Positions 35,201 to 43,494 of a DNA stretch of 64,000 nt are shown here, one piece after another. The notes under the pieces are model-generated. The model had not been told where the DNA came from, made no database searches, and was given only the letters and a program-made list of their open reading frames with translations. This DNA is from Saccharina japonica (Eukaryota; Sar; Phaeophyceae; Laminariales; Laminariaceae). How positions within the stretch are numbered: position 1 is the first letter of the stretch; each line of letters opens with the position of its first letter. The translations under genes were made by a program, and so were the position numbers. The stretch lies in contig MEHQ01000463.1 in assembly GCA_008828725.1 (NCBI GenBank), forward strand, positions 186,001 to 250,000. Direction: 5' to 3'.

Positions 35201-38200
35201 AGACGAGGTAGCGCCCCCCGCTACCGGAGTAACGCACAAGACAGGGTTTATTGATGGCAGAAGTGAGAAGGAGGTGTGTCTCTATCGGGGCCTGGGATAA
35301 CATAGCGGTGGTTTGTTGATTCGAGGGATCCGCACGTAGCCACATTCCTTTGGAGAAAGGAATAACGTGAAAGCCAGCATTCCCACGTCGGGCGCAAGCA
35401 AGCACGGGCTTCCTGTTGCAAGCGCGATGAGCAGACGTCAGGTAGTCGCTGGATTGGTCAGCCAAACCAATGACTTGTGCCCTTTGTGTCTGCCACCCCA
35501 CCCTCCCCGTTATTCATATCATCGAAAACCAATCCCCTTTACATGAAACCAATACGGATCAACGATAATAAATTGTATTACTGCCATGCTGCTGCTCTCG
35601 ATTTGGCGAATTTCGACCTGAAATTTAAACGCATATTTATGAAGAAGCACGTGCAAAGTTATTATCTGGTATTATTTACGAATCGTACAGGATTTGTTTC
35701 GATTTTGTTTTGTCCCCCGGTAGATTTATGGTCGCCAACTGTTTTTTTTTGCTTTTTTTGTCGGGTCGATATATCGGCCATACTACTGTGTCCTAAAACA
35801 ATCCAGTTGATTCCTTCATACTGGCTCAAGCCATTAACTGAAAAGGTATTCTAACTCAGCTGTAACCCTCCCCTTCTACCGTAGGGAGGCAGCTGGTGTG
35901 CTCGCGAACTTTCAAAGTACAGTAGTAGTACAGGCCCTCTCACAAGAAAACTGAAATCGGGCTCAGGCATTTCTTGTTCTGGGCGCGCGCGAAGGCACCC
36001 TTCCTTAGGTTGCGCACCTTTAGTTCGGCCTCCGAGAATACTTTTTCTTTATTGATAGTATTTCACCATGGATTGTGGCTTGATGGGCCCAGGCCAGCCA
36101 CAGGAAGGGGGCCACTTTCTTAAAGCGTATACACTGACTACAGTAGGCTCAGAGCTTTCCTATTATTTTTCAGATTATCAGGCAGACTTGTTTTTGTGAG
36201 TTCCAATATTTTGAGCGGGCCGGACCGGGCGGTACTGTATGCGTATGCCAACGTGTGAAACAGAGTAAATGTGAGCGCCCATATGTGGAGATATCTCATT
36301 TAGGTTTGGAACGGCGCACCCCTCTTGGAAAGGGTTGCGTGGTCAATGGTCAAGTTGCGAAGCCAAAAGACAAAGGAGAACGCTAACCCCTCCCCCCTAA
36401 ATTATATATTTATAGGTTAGGTTGGCATCGGCTGGCGACGACGCTGTAAAACAAGCCTCTCACTGCGTGAGCTAGACAACCAGGGCATCGTTTTTTTTTC
36501 TGGCGGTCATCAAGGTTGGCGGTCTTGTCAGGTCATTTGTGTGGGGCTGAGAACCTCAACTCCGCACAAGGGGAATGATCGTATCACGTAGTGTGTATAT
36601 GGTGAGGCACCCACGAGGCAGATACATAGTAATACCCATGGCTGTCTCTGGAAGTGGCCACGCCAGAAATTAAATCAATTCATTGGAGGCTATCGTCCAT
36701 ATGCTAGTTCGCCTCAGAGGCGGTTCTTAGCAGGATGCAGATCACCCTGCATGCGACTCGCCCCATACCTCACGGCGCTTCGCGCTTGGTGCAAGCAATG
36801 TCTGCCTGATTGGTAAAACCCAACGTGCCCCGTCCCGGCATTGTAGGGATGCGAGGGTCTACGGTGATACGACTACGGCCGTGCACGATATGAGTCCACC
36901 CCCGCACCGCCCCCGCAGCTCACCCTTCATGCGACTCGCCCAGCACCTCACAGCGCTTCGTGCTTGGTGTTAGCAATGTCTGCCTGGTCGGTGCAAATCT
37001 GACATACTCCATCCCAGTATTGTAGGGATGCAACGGTTTATGGTCATACGTCTACGGCCATGCATGAATATCGAGGACACCCCCCCCCCCTTTCCACCGC
37101 TTGCCCCCCCCCCAGGGTGCTCGGTACCGCCTGAGCAAGGGGCCTTCTACATTTGTTTTTAATCGTGGACCTCGGAGGTACGAGGTAGATGTTCGTTACA
37201 ACCGGTATTGATAAACAATTAACCATGTCACTGAACGATATATTTCACATTCCCTCCTGCTTTTGGCGTCTGTGGGTCAATCTTAGTTGTCGGGGTAAAA
37301 GGGGTGGATGCAATTTAACCAATGAATGATCTGAGCAAAGTCACCTTATAGGGGTTGCGGCATATTTTCCGAGCTCCCCCCATGAGAAGCTCACACAATA
37401 TCTCACCCGGGTCATGACTTATTTGAAAAACGTTGTTCGCGCGACCTGACCCGCACCTGATTATGCTGATTTAGTATAGGACCTACATGTACCAGTAATC
37501 GTAAAACAAAACAGATATACACGTACGTACCGTAGTACAACCTGTGCCATCCGACAATGTGCAGCATTAGCTCCAACGTTGATCACCCATAACATTTGTT
37601 TACTACTAACCGGGGTAGTTTATCACGTGAGTAAGTTCAACCGGTTCCAGTGACAAAATATTGTCTCAGAAAGAACAAAGAAACTGCAAACGCTGCCTTA
37701 AAACACGAGTCTATTCAGACTTAGTGAAAAAGAGGGAGAGACTGATGACAACAAGGCTACGACAGAACGCCAAAAATTATAATGAGGATATATTGATGCG
37801 AGAAGGCCGAAGGCCTTCGAGCATCAATAGATGCTCTTCATAATGGGTTGGGTGTCTGCCCGTGGGGGTGTACCCCTGCTCGCGAACGGACACAAACGGA
37901 CAAAAAACAGTTCTGAAAGCTGCCACAGCGTGGCTTTATTTAACGAATCCTTAATATTGAGGTTTGTCCGTCCGTCCGTCCGTCCGTCCGTCCGTCCGTC
38001 CGTCTGCACGTCCCTCGTTCGGTTTGCTTTTTTTTGGCGCGCGACGCGTACACTCAACCGATTCAGACACGCTCGGGACTGATAGAGGCCCGCTATTTGT
38101 GCCGACCGTCCTGTGCTGCTCGTGTCGGAAGCCGTGCCGAGATCGGAGAGCTAGGCGGTAGTGACTGTCATAATTGGTTACCACAGTGACAATTGTCACT

Positions 38201-38948
38201 GAGATTATTTTCCTCGCGGGAGTCAACCCGCTCTGCAGACGAGCCGCCCACAAAAACAGGTTGCAACCACAGCACCACCACCACCACCACCACCACCACC
38301 ACCACCACCACCCACCACCACACGACCCCCAGCCACCACCACCAGCCAAGCTGAAGGGGCACCTGAAGCTTGTGGCTCGTGCTCGTGGTGGCTGGGGGTC
38401 GTGTATTGGTGGTGTCGTGGGCCTGTGGTGTGTGATGTGTGTGTGGCTTGGCTGAACGTTTGCTGTAATGGCATACTCGTATATATTATTGCTGTTTTTG
38501 AGTCGCTGTCATCGAACGAGAAGAGCAAGAAACGTACCAAAATGGCCACCTGTGACGCTATACACCACCACCACCACCACCACCACCACCACCACGACCA
38601 CCACCGCCACTCCCACCCCACCAGCCGAAGGAGCACTGGAAGCTGTTGTTGCTCGTAGTAGCTGGTGGGCGTTGGTGGGGTCTTGTTCCCGTGGTCTTGT
38701 GATGGTGGGGTGGTGACGGCGGTGATGGTGGCTTGCCTTGCGCCCTCGTCTCTCGAGAACAGTCCAGATTTGTACCTTCAACAAAACAAGCAACCCGCAC
38801 CACCGCCACCAAACCCCACCACCACCACCACCACCACCACCACCACCACTCCCGCCCCTCCAGCCGAACGAGCACAGGAAGCTGTTGTTGCTCGTAGTGG
38901 CTGGTGGGCGTTGGTGGGGTATTGTTCCTGTGGTCTGGTGATGGTGTG

Positions 38949-38986
<38 letters not shown>

Positions 38987-40640
38987 TATACCAGGTATAT
39001 GTCAAGCGATTGTATATGTAACTTGATGTACTATTAATAGGTACTCCTTGGATTGGTATACGTACAATATATATAAACTCAGGAAATAACTCCTATTGAT
39101 AGTCGTGAATCAGACCCGGGGTCACAAAATTGGCTCTTCTCCATCCTCCCTCACTACGTGTACGGTTCTTGCAAGCATTTTTTTTTCTTTTTCAATTTTG
39201 TTTCATTTTTTTACGATAACTTGATCTTGGAACCGTTGTATATACCATTTTGTTTTTCACGTATACCTACCGATCCACTCCTGTACAAGGTTTTGCGCTG
39301 ACGCTCATCGCTTCACTAGAAATGTTGGTGGATGGTGTTGGGACAACCGGCCCAGGGATCAACCGACCCACCCAGTTATTGCTCTCTCACCCACAACCCA
39401 CAACGGACCCCCACCAACCTATATACTTGCGCATGAGCCAAAAAGGTTTATGTGCTGACACAAATCGCTTAAAATACAAAACGATCCAATCAATGTCAAT
39501 TGCAGGAACACAGCGAAAAGAGAAAAACCGCTAACGCAGTAGCTTAATGCAGTTAGGAGTTTGACCACTTGGAGGCGTCTGTTACGCTCCTCATTCCCAC
39601 CGTTCTTGTAAATGTACCTGGTTCTATTAATAATTCTAAACATAATATATGTTTTCACCTACGAGGCACACGACACATATATTGTGGTGGTATACGTCTG
39701 CCTTATGTATGGAGTAGAGGCCTGGTGTGTACCTGGCATATTTCTCTACAAATAATGCAGATGCGCACACCGGTACTCAGCAGTGTACTCGTCGGTACAT
39801 TGTAAGCGACGCGAGAGGCTGCAATTTTCTACATTTTCTAGGACAAAAAAACTATTGATACAGCCAAGTAGAAAGCACGGAAGGCTTTGGGTACTGCGTT
39901 ATCGCATGTATTCATACGACATCGTGTCGAGAGGTCCATTTCACAGTCGCCCGTGCCGGCACAGGCTTGGCTGGCCCAGCTTGTAGCTATGCATACTTCA
40001 TCAGTGCTACTGCGTACTTTATCTATGAAGGTGCAAATGCAATTCATGACAGTCTGCTCTACAACCACGGATGGATACAGATATCGATCTGCCGCACCCC
40101 GCACCTCTTTCTCTGCCATCTAATCGATCATGCGAACTTTATACGGAAACTCACAGCGCTAAACCCGGCGGGCCCAAGGTGTATCCGACAACAACAAAGA
40201 ACGTGTTCCTGCGCCCCCCAGTATACCGTTTTTTGGTGCGATAGGCGGTGTTTCTTTCCCGTGGAGGTTTGGTACTCTAAATACTGAATACTGCTGTACA
40301 CCCCCCCTCGGTATACCGTTTCCTGGTATAATGGGCGCGTTGCTGACCTGTTTAGTGACGTTCCGGAATGTCACGTCCGGCTCCACGGTAAGGGTACCCA
40401 GCACCTTAAGCGCAAAGTTCGAAAACTCCACGGCAGCCGCGTCAGACTTGAGGACCATGTCGTTGCGAACCCGGAAGCGCGTGTAGAGTCACAGTCGAAG
40501 GGGCTGCTGGTAATGGTGAGGGAGGTGACGGTGGTGTCGTCGATGTCGGAAAGCTCGGCGCACGTTTCGACCTCGTAGTCCATGCCATCGACCGAGGCCG
40601 CAATGACCGCTAGTCCAAGCCCAAAGAAGGCAGTCTTCAT
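23116..40640 (-). CDS. PMP-A: Pmp-like beta-helix secreted protein gene (seven exons recognised, lesions present)
   Basis: The gene spans 17.5 kb. Exons, in transcript order: 40640-40348, 32210-32037, 31880-31725, 30955-30878, 25915-25832, 25333-25197, 23245-23116. Introns begin GT and end AG, except that the exon 4 acceptor is displaced. Junctions are phase 0 apart from exon 6/7 (phase 2). Exon 1 encodes a signal peptide (MKTAFFGLGLAVIAASVDG). Exons 2-7 each carry GGA[I/L/V][Y/F]-type motifs (some reduced to GGG/GGV) with FxxN motifs (FVGN, FEKN, FTDN, FTRN, FHTN, FDGN), the hallmark of chlamydial polymorphic membrane proteins, which form a right-handed beta-helix. A surface or wall adhesin role is inferred. 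Exon 1 is 293 bases, one short of 98 codons. Introns hold MITEs, a hAT-like element and tandem repeats. The 3' end of the gene was not found. Confidence 0.75.
24289..24509. mobile_element. MITE-M copy 1 (degenerate)
   Basis: This member of the family described at 24743-24987 has a worn left end (cgtcgtagcactttgtggctga), the internal words gaatgatcgggctc and acccaaaa, and the right end aggtgcacttctattgtagcatgc. It lies in PMP-A intron 6. Confidence 0.6.
24743..24987. mobile_element. MITE-M copy 2
   Basis: A short fold-back-type element has left end gacgcgtgctacggtagagg and right end cacctttatcgcagcctgcgtc, the approximate complement. Internal conserved words are cgatcgggctccttaaccc, tcgtcggac and aagtgaggagctcaga. 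At least five copies of 220-290 bases share this plan in the window. No coding capacity; mobilised in trans if at all. It lies in PMP-A intron 6. Confidence 0.7.
25197..25333 (-). CDS. PMP-A exon 6
   Basis: This 137-base exon (phase 0 start, phase 2 end) has acceptor ctgcag|AATCAA and donor GTATC|GTGAGA. It encodes NQGGAIYSTGSVNLMGGSL, FHTN, a Ser/Gly linker (ASSSGESGSGGG) and IYNG. PMP-B 56149-56013 has exactly the same length. Confidence 0.85.
25832..25915 (-). CDS. PMP-A exon 5
   Basis: This 84-base exon (28 codons, phase 0-0) has acceptor cggcag|GATGGC and donor TCCGAG|GTGAGT. It encodes DGGAIYIHPTGTMTFNDF and FTRN, ending in TCSE. The PMP-B counterpart has one base fewer. Confidence 0.85.
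26357..26614. mobile_element. MITE-M copy 3
   Basis: Left end gacgcgtgctgcgatagagg, right end cctctctatcgtagcatccgc, with the family's internal words gaatgatcgggctcct and aagtgaggagctcag. It lies in PMP-A intron 4. Confidence 0.7.
27547..28005. mobile_element. MITE-M copy 4, carrying a nested fold-back element
   Basis: Left end gacgcgtgctacgacagagg, right end cgcctaccgtagcacgtgtc. The body is split by a 204-base inverted-repeat element (27613-27816) with a CTTAG duplication. Removing it restores a body of about 250 bases, matching the other copies. It lies in PMP-A intron 4. Confidence 0.75.
27613..27816. mobile_element. Near-perfect fold-back MITE nested in MITE-M copy 4
   Basis: Two arms of about 71 bases (27631-27701 and 27721-27792) are complementary with about two mismatches around a 19-base loop. 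A transcript would form one long hairpin. The outer ends are ggccc...acgagt in both orientations. CTTAG occurs on both sides (27608-27612 and 27817-27821), a likely 5-base target duplication. Confidence 0.88.
28135..29455. mobile_element. hAT-like element with GGCCGGGCC subterminal repeats (ends uncertain)
   Basis: Arrays of ggccgggcc, atgggccg and related words occupy 28150-28380 and 29150-29440, flanking about 750 bases of unique DNA with a (CTG)n run at 28801-28834. The left end may start CAGGGCTTGTCG (28135), a hAT-like terminus. A matching right end and an 8-base duplication could not be found, so the boundaries are tentative. The architecture matches hAT-b and hAT-c. It lies in PMP-A intron 4. 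Confidence 0.55.
28801..28834. repeat. (CTG)n microsatellite
   Basis: Ten or so CTG units inside the GGCCGGGCC-rich element. Confidence 0.9.
30364..30391. repeat. (CCAA)n microsatellite
   Basis: Seven tandem ccaa units in PMP-A intron 4. Confidence 0.92.
30878..30955 (-). CDS. PMP-A exon 4 (displaced acceptor)
   Basis: This exon of 78 bases encodes GEGGGIFNSGNIVVEG and FTDN before donor GCTGCG|GTGAGG. Alignment with PMP-B exon 4 (90 bases) shows that the position of the PMP-B acceptor (aacag|G) reads ctac|C here. An AG 12 bases further in (ttcgag|GGAGAG) keeps phase 0 and would drop four codons. Confidence 0.72.
31725..31880 (-). CDS. PMP-A exon 3
   Basis: This 156-base exon (52 codons, phase 0-0) has acceptor catcag|GGTGAG and donor GCATAT|GTACGC. 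It encodes GELVFEG, FEKN at residues 11-14 and GGAIYNAR at 27-34. Its exact-length counterpart is PMP-B 58227-58072. Confidence 0.85.
32037..32210 (-). CDS. PMP-A exon 2
   Basis: This 174-base exon (58 codons, phase 0-0) has acceptor taacag|GAGACG and donor AACAAG|GTGATA. It encodes GGALY at residues 4-8, FVGN at 23-26 and GGAVF at 52-56. It has the same length and order as PMP-B 58553-58380 and is about 70% identical in protein. Confidence 0.85.
32559..32740 (+). repeat. Dispersed 180-base repeat, copy 1
   Basis: This block is repeated in reverse orientation at 61706-61880 with only a few substitutions and one 6-base gap. The ends share ttattataaa-type inverted words, so it may be a small MITE. 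It lies in PMP-A intron 1. Confidence 0.85.
32891..33040. repeat. Structured 150-base repeat, unit 1
   Basis: The unit is closed by TTTCAACG (32891) and CGTTGAAA (33015-33022). Inside are a GC-rich hairpin (ggcctcctgc / gcaggagggcc) and a second compound hairpin (ccgggat...atcccgg enclosing cacc/ggtg and gctgagt/actcagc). Near the 5' side is aaagtaagtat, identical to a consensus 5' splice site. Unit 2 appears identical. No known RNA family was recognised. Whether it is transcribed, and from which strand, is unknown. Confidence 0.8.
33058..33208. repeat. Structured 150-base repeat, unit 2
   Basis: A repeat of 32891-33040 with no differences seen, offset by 167 bases. The spacer (gcagtattcttgtacgc) also precedes unit 3. 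Confidence 0.88.
33420..33471. repeat. Structured 150-base repeat, truncated unit 3
   Basis: The first roughly 52 bases of the unit, preceded by the same gtagtattcttgtacgc spacer. Similarity ends at cctcctgcccc, the loop of hairpin 1. Confidence 0.85.
35050..35720. repeat. Diverged tandem pair in PMP-A intron 1
   Basis: About 35045-35240 and 35510-35720 share words in the same order: gaaaacc.a.ccccttta, gtgaaaccagta/atgaaaccaata, atcaacga, gcgaaattcgacctgaaa/gcgaatttcgacctgaaa and gaagc(g)cacgtg. An old duplication; nothing coding is evident. Confidence 0.55.
36742..37070. repeat. Tandem pair, period about 180 bases
   Basis: 36742-36895 and 36923-37070 share gcatgcgactcgcccc.a.acctcac, gcgcttcg.gcttggtg, agcaatgtctgcctg, attgtagggatgc and ctacggcc(a/g)tgca. 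Identity is about 80%. No RNA family was recognised. Confidence 0.7.
37966..38004. repeat. (CGTC)n microsatellite
   Basis: About nine cgtc/tccg units; translations give artefactual RPSV and DGRT repeats. Confidence 0.93.
38265..38990. repeat. Triplicated CCA/TGG-rich unit
   Basis: Three units of about 250-290 bases each start with a (CAC)n run (38271, 38562, 38815). They continue with ccagcc.a..gag/aagctg.aagc.tgt.g.tgctcgt and end in a TGG-rich stretch, so each unit can fold back on itself. The third is followed by a (CTG)n run (38950-38984). The histidine-, threonine- and valine-rich frames are artefacts. Confidence 0.8.
40348..40640 (-). CDS. PMP-A exon 1: signal peptide and N-terminal domain (frameshifted)
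   Basis: The ATG at 40640 opens a secretory leader followed by a Cys-containing beta-rich segment (CAELSDIDDTTVTSLTIT, then FDCDS). Around 40480-40495 the coding continues in another frame (RFRVRNDMVLKSDAAAVEF, then VLGTLTVEPDVTF) to VTKQ at a CAG|GTCAGC donor. The length of 293 bases is one short of 294, so a single-base deletion is the simplest explanation. With it corrected, exons 1 and 2 join in phase 0. It could be a real lesion or an assembly error. Confidence 0.75.
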
Positions 40641-42744
40641 GCTTGCGGCAAGAGGAAAGCAATTTCATTTTCGGGTAAAAATACGAAGGTTGAAAAGCTG
40701 TATGCCGTGACGTGGATGAGAACAACACGCGTCGGGGGGGGTGAGCTTGTGTGAAGGGTCGAGCGAATGGCGGGGATATCTCCGGATACAATGACGAACC
40801 TGCAGGCCGTGGAGTGGAAGCGAACGGTGCCTGTCTGTGCCGTGCTATGGGAGGGTGAGCAAAGCGTAAAGCGGAAGGAGTGAGAAGTGGGAGGGGTATC
40901 CCTCGCACGAGAGAATGTGGCACGAGGCTCCAGTTTGTTTTTCTTTTTTCCAGGGACGAATGTTACTGCGCTAGACACGCGTAGTAACGCGTACCTACAC
41001 GGTTTTTTGGCGTAACGTATTGACAACTTTGACGTAGCAATAAGTTGATCCCCTGTTCTCTGGGAACATAAACCTTCACGACAAAGTATAAACCCCTGGT
41101 TGTTCCGTTTTCCCCTGTTTTCGTTACTACACCACCACGTGCGATACAGGATCAAAGCTCATCGCTACACAACAATACCAGTACAGTGTACAAATAAGTA
41201 TTGATTTGCAATTGATCCTGCTTTGTATATATTTCTCTCCACCACAATAACAACAGAAATAAATCGGAACGTAGCTACTCGTCGTTTTGTTGTATGTCGG
41301 GTGTACCTAGAAATATACGACGTAGTGACAAGATGCGAGAAAAACACCATCCATAAGGAAGTCGAACTACTAACACAAGATATCACCAGTCCAAAGGCCA
41401 GACAGGCGGGTGGTGATGGGCGATTCGGTCGTGTTCGTATCTTCTGTGACGGTAGTACCACGTCCTAGGCACGGGTAACAAAAGTATTATTGTCTCAGGA
41501 ACGCCTCGACGTAAGTCCCTTGTGTAACACGTACTCGCGCGTCGTAGACAAGGGAGTGAATGGAGTATCTACCCTAGACGCGTGCTACGATAAAGGTATA
41601 AGGTATACCTTTTTCTGGCTGAAACGTTTTCTGCATGACGTATGAAAGGCTCCTTAACCCAAAATCGTCGAAATCTCAATAAATTGTGTTTCAGTATGTG
41701 TCGTTTTACGCTTGGACCGTGGGATATTGCTCCTCGGTTAGCACTTTTGGTTTCTCCCCAATCATTTTCTTTTGGGTGAGATACTATAGAGCTCCTTATG
41801 TGCCCATCCTCAGAAACCTCGTGGTGCACTTGCATGCAGGCTACCGTAGCACCCGTCTTTACATCGGCGCAAACCTGCGCATAAACACACACGCATGCCG
41901 ACCTTTTTTTATGGCGCGGTGTTCATACGCCCGAAAAAAAAAAACCCCTATCGTCCAAGAAGAATAGTCAGTGTACTTACGGGGTAATTGTTCTTGTTTT
42001 GGTGCTGCGTATTTGTTTCGGCGTGCTCCTCGGATTTTTCTCGGGGTGATGTCATGATGGTGAAACTGCAACCAGAGCAGGCCGTGACCTTAACCAAACA
42101 GTGTTTTTGGAAAGGGCAATAACCAAAAACGGGTATACCCGGTCGGTTTTCAGTAAAAAACGGGTACATGCTGGAATCAAGTAAAATACACGCCCAGCGA
42201 GCCACGCGATTGGTCAAAAATAATTTGTACCCATTTTTGAGAGATACTGTCCCGGGTACAACTACTGTAAATGACTATTATGCTTGGCTTTCAACCGGTT
42301 TTGGTTATGCATTTTGCTTAAACCACTTGCCTACAGTGTGCCTCGCTCTCCACTGCGTCTGCGGCCGCTCTTTCGGTGTTTCCTTTTTTTCCAAGCTTTT
42401 TCACAATTCACTCAAACTCTATTCAACCAGTTTACGCACCTGGGTACGTATGTCTTCAGAGTGATACGACCATCCACCTATAGATTCACCGCTGCTGTTT
42501 GTATGCACAGCAGTATCAACATACCTGGTATGTACCTATGATACCACTGATGTATTTTTACTGTAATACGACCTCTTCTGTCGTATAGGTAGGGTGTATT
42601 TCAGGTACACGCTGAGACCAAGTAAAACACAGATGCTTGCCGCCAGAACGCCCCACCTCTAAACACCCCTGACCCCTGACCCTGCTCCCGATCCCACCCG
42701 GACCTGAGCCCTCCAAACATAATCTGGACACGTTTGGAAATGTA
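40641..42744. other. Region upstream of PMP-A and left of the copia element
   Basis: The first few hundred bases right of 40640 should hold the PMP-A 5' UTR and promoter; no convincing TATA box or motif stands out. A MITE-M copy lies at 41577-41857. The remainder is unrecognised. Confidence 0.4.
41577..41857. mobile_element. MITE-M copy 5
   Basis: Left end gacgcgtgctacgataaagg, right end ctaccgtagcacccgtc, with internal ggctccttaacccaaaatcgtcg and a ctcagaaa word near the right end, as in copies 2-4. 281 bases, no coding capacity. Confidence 0.72.
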
Positions 42745-42749
42745 TAATT
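42745..42749. repeat. Target-site duplication of the copia element, left
   Basis: TAATT directly before the 5' LTR, repeated at 50332-50336 directly after the 3' LTR. Confidence 0.9.
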
Positions 42750-43299
42750 TATTGAAATATGGACGTTGGGATCCATACCTATGTTGACGTGCAGTCAATT
42801 CATACAAGTACACTGAGCATCGTAGTTAGTTCTAGATGCGGATAAATATCATATGCGGAGAAATGGGAGTTTGTTCTTTCCACGCATTGTAATCAACTTA
42901 CTTGCATAAGTTGATCATAGTACAGGGTCTTTCTACGCATTATAATCAACTTACTCGTACAAGTTGATCGTAGTACAGGGTAACCAGTTTACCATAAGAG
43001 AGTTACAGAGAACGTTACAATGACGTATCATGGAACGTTGTAAGGGACATGATTGGCTGACGTAAGATACATCTGCCCGTAGCTTGGGCATTGTTCCGTG
43101 ATCCGTGATCCGTGATGAGGTGGAGGCAACCCCCTACCTCGATCACTCTTCTTCTCTTCTTCTTTTCCTCCTTTGGCCAAATAAGCGCCTTTTCAAACCA
43201 TTTCTTTTCTTCTTCACAAGTGCTCTTCACAGACACTTAGGTGCCACCTCTGCCATCTCTCTCCAGAGAGACAGAGCCTCGACACGCATCATTCTTTCA
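42750..43299 (+). repeat. 5' LTR
   Basis: The 550 bases match 49782-50331. The LTR contains two tandem units of about 45 bases (42883-42927 and 42936-42980), each with a hairpin (atcaactta ... taagttgat type). It also has three tandem ccgtgat words at 43096-43117. Both may be enhancer-like. The promoter and start site should lie in this LTR, but the exact TATA box is not obvious. Confidence 0.95.
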
Positions 43300-43310
43300 G
43301 GTTATGAGCC
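43300..43310 (+). promoter_or_regulatory. Primer-binding site, tRNA-Met anticodon-loop type
   Basis: GGTTATGAGCC begins at the base after the LTR. Its complement, ggctcataacc, is the anticodon-loop region of a methionine tRNA (CAU anticodon followed by AACC). This fits priming by an internally cleaved half-tRNA, known for Drosophila copia, rather than the intact 3' end. Confidence 0.75.
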
Positions 43311-43494
43311 TCGCATCTAGGATCTACACATCGACTGGCACCAAGCAACGAGCAGCGGCGCGCTGCTGAGTTCGTCAAATTCTTCCAAGAAGAATTTCGA
43401 GAGAAGATCGTCACTTTCTCAAGTGCGGAGGAATTTTTTCCAAACGTAACAATCAAGCCCCGACAGCAACATCAGCATCATCAGCAGCATCATC

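Larger units (their letters stand above)
32211..40347. other. PMP-A intron 1 (8.1 kb), repeat-filled
   Basis: Exon 1 ends CAG|GTCAGC and exon 2 begins after taacag, in matching phase 0, so the whole interval is interpreted as one intron. It holds the dispersed 180-base repeat, the structured tandem units, old tandem pairs, (CGTC)n and (CCA)n tracts, and a 60-base segment at 39111-39172 shared with hAT-c. No exon-like frame with the PMP signature was found inside it. Confidence 0.5.

Noticed and set aside
37050-37075. 5S rRNA start (tctacggccat)
   Set aside because: Only about 11 bases match; the internal control region and length are absent.
37824-39021. His-, Thr-, Val- and Trp-rich frames
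   Set aside because: Produced by the (CGTC)n and (CCA)n/(TGG)n tracts; no conserved domain.
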